Of a stretch of 8,461 bases of DNA, positions 4,652 to 8,461 are shown one piece after another. The notes below the pieces were generated by a model that did not search any database, was not told the origin of the DNA, and saw only the letters and a list, made by a program, of their open reading frames with translations. The stretch lies in the NCBI GenBank assembly GCA_937973585.1, contig CALJKN010000024.1, positions 1 through 8,461 on the forward strand, read 5' to 3'. Made by a program: the position numbers and the translations under genes. The DNA comes from an uncultured Helicobacteraceae bacterium (GTDB lineage: Bacteria; Campylobacterota; Campylobacteria; Campylobacterales; UBA6016). Every line of letters begins with the position of its first letter. The stretch's first letter is position 1.

Positions 4652-5115
4652 TAGCCTATATTCTTGTATAGGGAGATGATTTCGATTAGTCCGGTCATAG
4701 CCTCAAACCCTTTGTTTCCGGCTTTGCTTCCCGCCCTCTCAATCGCTTGTTCTATCGTATCGGTAGTCAGTACCCCAAATGTCACGGCGGCATTGTATTT
4801 TAGACCCATTGAGGCTATCCCCTTGGTCGTTTCTGCCGACACATAGTCAAAATGCGGCGTAGAACCTCTGATGACAGCCCCGACGCAACATACTCCGTCG
4901 TATTTTTGAGTGATTAGGAGCCTTTGCAAAACACCCGGAATCTCAAAAGCCCCAGGAGCTAGTACGATATCCAGATTTTCAGCTTTTCCGCCGTGTCTCA
5001 CAAAGCTGTCTTTTGCCCCCTCTACCAGTCTATCTGTTATGATGTGGTTGAATCTGGAAGAGATAACGGCTATTTTTTCGCTTCCGCTAAGCGATAATGT
5101 ACCTTCGATTGTCAT
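4651..5115 (-). CDS. ribH: 6,7-dimethyl-8-ribityllumazine synthase
   Basis: This is the penultimate enzyme of riboflavin synthesis, condensing 5-amino-6-ribitylaminouracil with 3,4-dihydroxy-2-butanone 4-phosphate; the family forms pentamers or 60-mers. The 154-residue protein shows SSRFNHIITDRL (19-30), GAFEIP (55-60), GSTPHFDYVS with the conserved His88 (84-93), FGVLTTDTIEQAIERAG and KAGNKGFEAM. ATG 5115 is preferred because AGGA lies 9 bases upstream and the protein then starts directly at the family N-terminus. An in-frame ATG at 5133 would add six residues but has no SD. A 48-bp gap separates it from pdxA. Confidence 0.96.
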   Translation of the reverse strand: MTIEGTLSLSGSEKIAVISSRFNHIITDRLVEGAKDSFVRHGGKAENLDIVLAPGAFEIPGVLQRLLITQKYDGVCCVGAVIRGSTPHFDYVSAETTKGIASMGLKYNAAVTFGVLTTDTIEQAIERAGSKAGNKGFEAMTGLIEIISLYKNIG

Positions 5116-5163
5116 TTTTGTGTGTCCTGTCATGCGGTCTTGCCGCTTAAATTTTTTTGAATT

Positions 5164-6105
5164 TTACAAAAAGGTTTCTTGTTTGTCTTTTTGGGACAAC
5201 CTTATCGCCTCTTTGACTGCATTTTCGTAGCTTTTTGTACTAGCCGATAACGTATATGCGATATCAAACGCCGTTCCGTGGTCTACGGATGTTCGGACTA
5301 TCGGAAGCCCCAGACTCACGTTTATAGATTCGTCAAAGTACAAAGCCTTTAGCGGAGCCAACCCCTGATCGTGATACATCGCTACAAAGACTTTGTATTT
5401 TTCCCTGTTTTTTGGCGTAAAGGCGGTATCAGGCGGACACGGCCCCTCAAAAATATCTTTTTCGATTTTTTCGTTCGCCGCTTTAATAGCCTCTTTTATC
5501 TCGTCGTCTTCGGTGCCGAATACCCCGTCATCTCCGGCATGCGGGTTAAACCCCAGTACGCATACGCTCTCATAACCGCCCGCCTCATAGAGCCTAACCA
5601 AAAAATCGGTCAAAGGCTCTTTTTTGATTTTCTCGGCCACATCTTTTAGCGGGATATGATCCGTGTATAGCGCCACAAACATCTCTTCGCACCCAAGTGC
5701 CATAATAGCTTTTGTCTCAAACATATCGTTTAGTGCGTCCGTGTGCCCCTTGTATCCTACTCCGGCCATCTCCCATGCTTTTTTGTTGATAGGTAGCGTC
5801 ACGACCGCATCGGCTTTGCCGTTTTTTGCGTAGCTTGTCGCCAGTTTAAAAGATTTAAAAGAGAGCTCTCCGCTTTTTGCCGATACGACACCCGGTTCAA
5901 CCGGACAATCAGAGGCAAAATCAACACACAAAAAGTCAAAATCTATCTGCTCCAATCCGATTTTTAGCCCCGCATCCTGCATAATCACGCTGGGTATGCA
6001 ATATATCGGTTCGCAATACTCTTTGATTCTCTCGTGTGCCTGAAGTGCGATTTCCGGCCCCACGCCGTTTACGTCGCCTATGCTTATTGCGATTTTCGGT
6101 TTCAT
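5164..6105 (-). CDS. pdxA: 4-hydroxythreonine-4-phosphate dehydrogenase
   Basis: PdxA oxidises 4-phosphohydroxy-L-threonine with NAD; the product decarboxylates to 3-amino-1-hydroxyacetone phosphate, the substrate of PdxJ encoded next door. The 313-residue protein has the N-terminal ISIGDVNGVGPEI (7-19), GHTDAL with His121, YTDHIPL with His150, FNPHAGDDG with His189, CPPDTAF, MYHDQGLAP with His245 and a C-terminal LPIVRTSVDHGTAFD segment. His150, His189 and His245 are the likely divalent metal ligands by family comparison. The ATG overlaps the pdxJ stop by 4 bp (ATGA), implying coupled translation of two enzymes acting in sequence. Length is normal. Confidence 0.96.
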   Translation of the reverse strand: MKPKIAISIGDVNGVGPEIALQAHERIKEYCEPIYCIPSVIMQDAGLKIGLEQIDFDFLCVDFASDCPVEPGVVSAKSGELSFKSFKLATSYAKNGKADAVVTLPINKKAWEMAGVGYKGHTDALNDMFETKAIMALGCEEMFVALYTDHIPLKDVAEKIKKEPLTDFLVRLYEAGGYESVCVLGFNPHAGDDGVFGTEDDEIKEAIKAANEKIEKDIFEGPCPPDTAFTPKNREKYKVFVAMYHDQGLAPLKALYFDESINVSLGLPIVRTSVDHGTAFDIAYTLSASTKSYENAVKEAIRLSQKDKQETFL

Positions 6106-6881
6106 GCTATTATCCTTTTCATCTCTTTTACCGCATTTTCCAGTCCGACAAATACGCTTCTGGCAATTATAGACTGTCCTATATTTAGCTCCTCTATCGC
6201 CTCAATTTGTGCTATTGCGGTTACATTTTGATAGTTTAGTCCGTGCCCTGCCGCTACAAACAATCCGATTTGTTTTGCGTATGCGGCGCATCCCGCTATA
6301 TGCGCTATCTCGGCATCCAGCTCCTCTTTTAGCACTTTTCTCGGTTTATCCAGCTCCTCTATCCTGTGATGGGTAGATTGGAGGTTTGTATGTAGTGCAA
6401 GAGAGAGATTTGCGTATTTTCCTGTGTGAAACTCTACGGCATCTGCTCCTAGCTCAAAACTTTTTTGCACAGCTTCAACGGTCGGATCTATAAACAGAGA
6501 AACTTCTATCTCTGCTTTTTTTAGCTCCTCTATCGCCTTTTTGACCCTGTCGTATGAGCCGATAACATCGAGACCGCCCTCGGTAGTTACCTCTTCTCTT
6601 TTTTCAGGAACCAGAGTGGCTCTGTCCGGTTTTAGGTTGCAGATAATCTCTATGATGGACGGCTCTACGGCACATTCCAGATTTACCGGAAGTTTTGAGA
6701 GGGCAATAATGGTTTTTGCGTCGCCGTCTTGTATGTGTCTTCTATCCTCCCTTAGGTGTATGGTGATTTGGTCTGCTCCGGCAACGGTACACGGCAAAAG
6801 AGCGTCAATCGGAGACGGGTCGCCGCACCGTCTGGCCTCTCTTAAAACCGCTATGTGGTCTATGTTTACCCCTAGTTTCAT
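6102..6881 (-). CDS. pdxJ: Pyridoxine 5'-phosphate synthase
   Basis: PdxJ condenses 3-amino-1-hydroxyacetone phosphate with 1-deoxy-D-xylulose 5-phosphate to pyridoxine 5'-phosphate in the DXP-dependent B6 pathway. The 259-residue TIM barrel begins LGVNIDHIAVLREARR. It carries ITIHLREDRRHI with His42, VNLEC with Glu69, TLVPEKREEVTTEGGLDV (89-106), EFHTGKYA, AAGHGLNYQN with His213 and the C-terminal IGQSIIARSVFVGLENAV. These match the family's catalytic His/Glu/His set. It is the first gene of the minus-strand operon, with AGAGGA four bases before the ATG. A little longer than the enterobacterial enzyme, with normal motifs. Confidence 0.96.
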   Translation of the reverse strand: MKLGVNIDHIAVLREARRCGDPSPIDALLPCTVAGADQITIHLREDRRHIQDGDAKTIIALSKLPVNLECAVEPSIIEIICNLKPDRATLVPEKREEVTTEGGLDVIGSYDRVKKAIEELKKAEIEVSLFIDPTVEAVQKSFELGADAVEFHTGKYANLSLALHTNLQSTHHRIEELDKPRKVLKEELDAEIAHIAGCAAYAKQIGLFVAAGHGLNYQNVTAIAQIEAIEELNIGQSIIARSVFVGLENAVKEMKRIIA

Positions 6882-6906
6882 CGCTTCCTCTGATTTTTTT
6901 GCCGGA

Positions 6907-6915
6907 ATTTTATCA
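6907..6915 (-). promoter_or_regulatory. Candidate extended -10 promoter of the pdxJ operon
   Basis: TGATAAAAT on the minus strand fits TGnTAnAAT. It would start transcription near 6900, about 19 bases before the pdxJ ATG and just ahead of its SD. No clear -35 is seen. The identical 9-mer occurs on the opposite strand at 6953-6961. Confidence 0.45.
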
Positions 6916-6952
6916 TTTTAATGACAAAAACCGTCCCGTATAAAGGTGGTTT

Positions 6953-6961
6953 TGATAAAAT
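6953..6961 (+). promoter_or_regulatory. Candidate extended -10 promoter of the Ppx/GppA gene
   Basis: TGATAAAAT on the plus strand fits TGnTAnAAT and predicts a start near 6968, about 19 bases before the TTG start codon. It mirrors the pdxJ promoter in both sequence and distance. No good -35 is visible. TATAAA at 6939-6944 is a weaker alternative. Confidence 0.45.
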
Positions 6962-6986
6962 TAGACTAAAAATGTAAGGTTTTGTT

Positions 6987-7892
6987 TTGATAGCGATTGA
7001 TCTCGGCTCAAATACGGTAAGAGCCGTAAAGTATGACTGTAACACGGGGAAAAAAATCGCCGTTTTTGAAAAAATAGTAAAGGCGGCGGACAAAACCCAC
7101 CAAAATAACATGATAAACGAAGAGGCAAAAGGGAGAATTTTTGCTGCCATCTCTGAGTTAAAAGAGAAGCTTGGCGCCGATGAGTGCGTAGCTGTGGCTA
7201 CCGCCGTCTACAGAAAGGCAAAAAACGGCTCCGAAATCCTAAAAGAGATAGAAGATAAATTCGGAATAGCCACAAAAGTGATAAACGGCGAAACGGAAGC
7301 CCTGTTGACCGCTTTGGCGGTTGAGAATGCCCTAAAACAAAAAGGGATTCCGTCTGATAGTTTTGTGCTGATAGATATCGGGGGCGGTTCTACGGAGGTG
7401 ATTTTCAAAAAAAACGACAAAATGATTGTCGAGAGTTTTGATATAGGGATTATCTCCACCGCCCAAAAATACCCGTCCAGAGATATGTTGGAGCATGGGG
7501 TGAAAAAGGATGCGGCTGCCCTAAAAGAGTTTATTAAAGACACGATGTACGCATTTTTAAAACCGCAGATTTTTTGCGCTACGGCCGGAACTCCGACGAC
7601 GCTTGCGGCAATCAAAATGGGGATGGAGTATTCGACCTACAACGGCGAGGCGGTAAACGGGCAGACGATTACCCAGTCTGATGTAGACAAAATATTCACA
7701 AAACTCCTCAAAATCAGCGAGGGCGAGCGCTCTAAACTGGTCGGCCTCGGCCGAGAAGATTTAATCATAGCCGGAATACTAATCTATAAAGAGATTTTTG
7801 AAGCTACGGGCTTTAACGATTGTACGGTTTTTGACGACGGTCTAAGAGAAGGGCTGGCGATCGCCGTATGTAAAAAACTAAATATTTTTTAA
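6987..7892 (+). CDS. ppx: Ppx/GppA family phosphatase, short form
   Basis: The 301-residue member of the ASKHA-fold exopolyphosphatase / pppGpp phosphohydrolase family releases phosphate from polyphosphate and/or converts pppGpp to ppGpp. Phosphate-binding loop 1 is AIDLGSNT (3-10), and loop 2 is LIDIGGGST (128-136). A likely catalytic Glu104 lies in NGETEA, followed by ATAGTPTTLAA (198-208) and the C-terminal GLREGLA (285-291). Only the two ASKHA domains are present; the C-terminal HD-like domain of the roughly 500-residue E. coli Ppx and GppA is absent, as in other short bacterial forms. The start is TTG 6987 with AAGG seven bases upstream; an in-frame stop at 6975 excludes a longer start. 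It is divergent from pdxJ. Substrate preference cannot be read from sequence. Confidence 0.9.
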   Translation: MIAIDLGSNTVRAVKYDCNTGKKIAVFEKIVKAADKTHQNNMINEEAKGRIFAAISELKEKLGADECVAVATAVYRKAKNGSEILKEIEDKFGIATKVINGETEALLTALAVENALKQKGIPSDSFVLIDIGGGSTEVIFKKNDKMIVESFDIGIISTAQKYPSRDMLEHGVKKDAAALKEFIKDTMYAFLKPQIFCATAGTPTTLAAIKMGMEYSTYNGEAVNGQTITQSDVDKIFTKLLKISEGERSKLVGLGREDLIIAGILIYKEIFEATGFNDCTVFDDGLREGLAIAVCKKLNIF

Positions 7893-7906
7893 AACAAAAG
7901 TACATA

Positions 7907-8461
7907 ATGACTAGCAATGAAAAATGGCATGGAAATTCGAAGACAAATTCGAATTCCGGAGCCGGCCGTGATGGTAAACCATATGAAAAACGTGATGTGA
8001 AATCGATACTGAAAGGTTCTCGTGGAGCTGCTAAATTTTCGAATGACAAACCGGCTTACGAAGAAAAATCTCAGGGTGACAAGCCCGTTTTTAAGAAAAG
8101 AGATGACAGTCGCCCTGCATTTGGCGACCGCAAACCCTATGAAAACCGTGGAAACTCTTCGTATGGCGACCGCAAGCCTTATGAAAATCGTGATGGTCGT
8201 CCTTCTTACGGAGACAAAAAACCTTACGAAAACCGTGGAAATTCTTCATACGGCGACCGTAAACCTTACGAAAATCGCGAAGGTCGTCCTTCATTCGATA
8301 AAAAACCTTACGAAAACCGTGGAAATTCTTCTTATGGTGAGCGTAAACCTTACGAGAATCGTGAAGGTCGTCCTTCATTTGGCGATCGTAAACCTTACGA
8401 AAACCGTGGAAACTCTTCGTACGGCGAACGTAAACCTTATGGTGAGAGAGATAATAATCGT
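7907..8461 (+). CDS. Repeat-rich charged protein, N-terminal part (runs off window)
   Basis: From ATG 7907 the frame is open through 185 codons to the window edge. The protein is hydrophilic and apparently disordered, rich in Lys, Arg, Asn, Gly, Ser, Tyr and Pro, with no signal peptide or membrane segment. Residues 1-73 are irregular, with variant KPYEKR at 24-29. From 74 on, 14/15-residue units alternate between GNSSYG and GRPS(Y/F)G types joined by KPYENR. Cationic low-complexity tails of this kind occur on RNA-acting enzymes such as rRNA pseudouridine synthases, SpoU/TrmH methyltransferases or DEAD-box helicases. Because the tail here is N-terminal, a C-terminal enzyme domain may follow outside the window. 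It begins 14 bp after the ppx stop, with no strong SD. Function is unassigned. Confidence 0.75.
   Translation, partial: MTSNEKWHGNSKTNSNSGAGRDGKPYEKRDVKSILKGSRGAAKFSNDKPAYEEKSQGDKPVFKKRDDSRPAFGDRKPYENRGNSSYGDRKPYENRDGRPSYGDKKPYENRGNSSYGDRKPYENREGRPSFDKKPYENRGNSSYGERKPYENREGRPSFGDRKPYENRGNSSYGERKPYGERDNNR
8126..8449 (+). repeat. Tandem coding repeat, alternating 14/15-codon units (about 87-nt pair)
   Basis: Seven exact KPYENR motifs start at residues 76, 90, 105, 119, 133, 147 and 162 of the 7907 gene, at 14- or 15-residue steps. A degenerate KPYGER follows at 176. Linkers alternate between GNSSYG(D/E) and (D/E)GRPS(Y/F)GD, giving a higher-order unit of about 29 codons. One GRPSF unit lacks the Gly. 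Third-position differences (CCC/CCT, TAT/TAC, GAA/GAG, AAC/AAT, CGT/CGC) leave KPYENR unchanged. Confidence 0.85.

Noticed and set aside
5116..5133. Earlier ATG of ribH at 5133
   Set aside because: It has no SD, whereas ATG 5115 has AGGA at 9 bases and starts at the conserved N-terminus.
5134..5158. Plus-strand hairpin GCGG/CCGC followed by a T-run, terminator-like
   Set aside because: The stem is only 4 bp, and it would act antisense inside the pdxA-ribH spacer where no plus-strand gene is seen.
8091..8378. Minus-strand frame opposite the repeat gene
   Set aside because: Its repetitive His/Phe/Arg peptide is the mirror of the plus-strand repeats, and the plus frame shows peptide conservation over synonymous change.
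8126..8449. CRISPR array
   Set aside because: The repeats are in-frame coding units that vary at third positions, and the intervening segments are themselves repeats, not unique spacers.

Overview
The window appears to come from a chromosome of Campylobacterota (formerly Epsilonproteobacteria), possibly a Sulfurimonas- or Sulfurovum-like lineage. I infer this from the AT-leaning base composition, the ribH-nusB-pyrF order and the protein sequences; no database search was possible. The window joins two regions: an integrated accessory element on the left (about 1-3368) and a conserved housekeeping block on the right.

Left region. The element carries three same-strand genes: a Rep_trans/RstA-like rolling-circle replication initiator (553-1947), a small MerR/excisionase-type helix-turn-helix protein (1958-2287) and a tyrosine integrase (2223-3287). 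They end 81 bp from the 3' end of an intact tRNA-Ser(GCU) gene (3369-3460, minus strand), the usual target for such integrases. The 0.5 kb upstream of rep has no convincing gene. It is packed with inverted repeats (79-108, 340-355, 399-454, 481-515, 519-540) and includes a strongly A/C-biased tract. It looks like a replication and control region. No second copy of the tRNA 3' end is visible, so the other end of the element lies left of the window. An inovirus-like prophage, an integrative mobilizable element or an integrated rolling-circle plasmid all remain possible.

Middle region. A tight minus-strand operon runs pdxJ-pdxA-ribH-nusB-pyrF, with tRNA-Ser downstream. It combines two vitamin B6 synthesis genes (PdxJ and PdxA act in consecutive steps), lumazine synthase for riboflavin, the antitermination factor NusB and OMP decarboxylase for pyrimidines. 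Junctions are 4 bp overlap, 48 bp gap, 1 bp overlap and 4 bp overlap, implying co-transcription and translational coupling.

Right region. A short-form Ppx/GppA phosphatase gene with a TTG start (6987-7892) is transcribed divergently from pdxJ. The two share a 105-bp spacer that holds the same 9-base extended -10-like sequence on each strand. Beyond it, a reading frame open to the window edge (7907-8461) encodes a highly charged, low-complexity protein built from alternating 14/15-residue KPYENR repeats. The repeats differ at synonymous sites, so the peptide looks selected. The functional domain, if any, lies past the edge.
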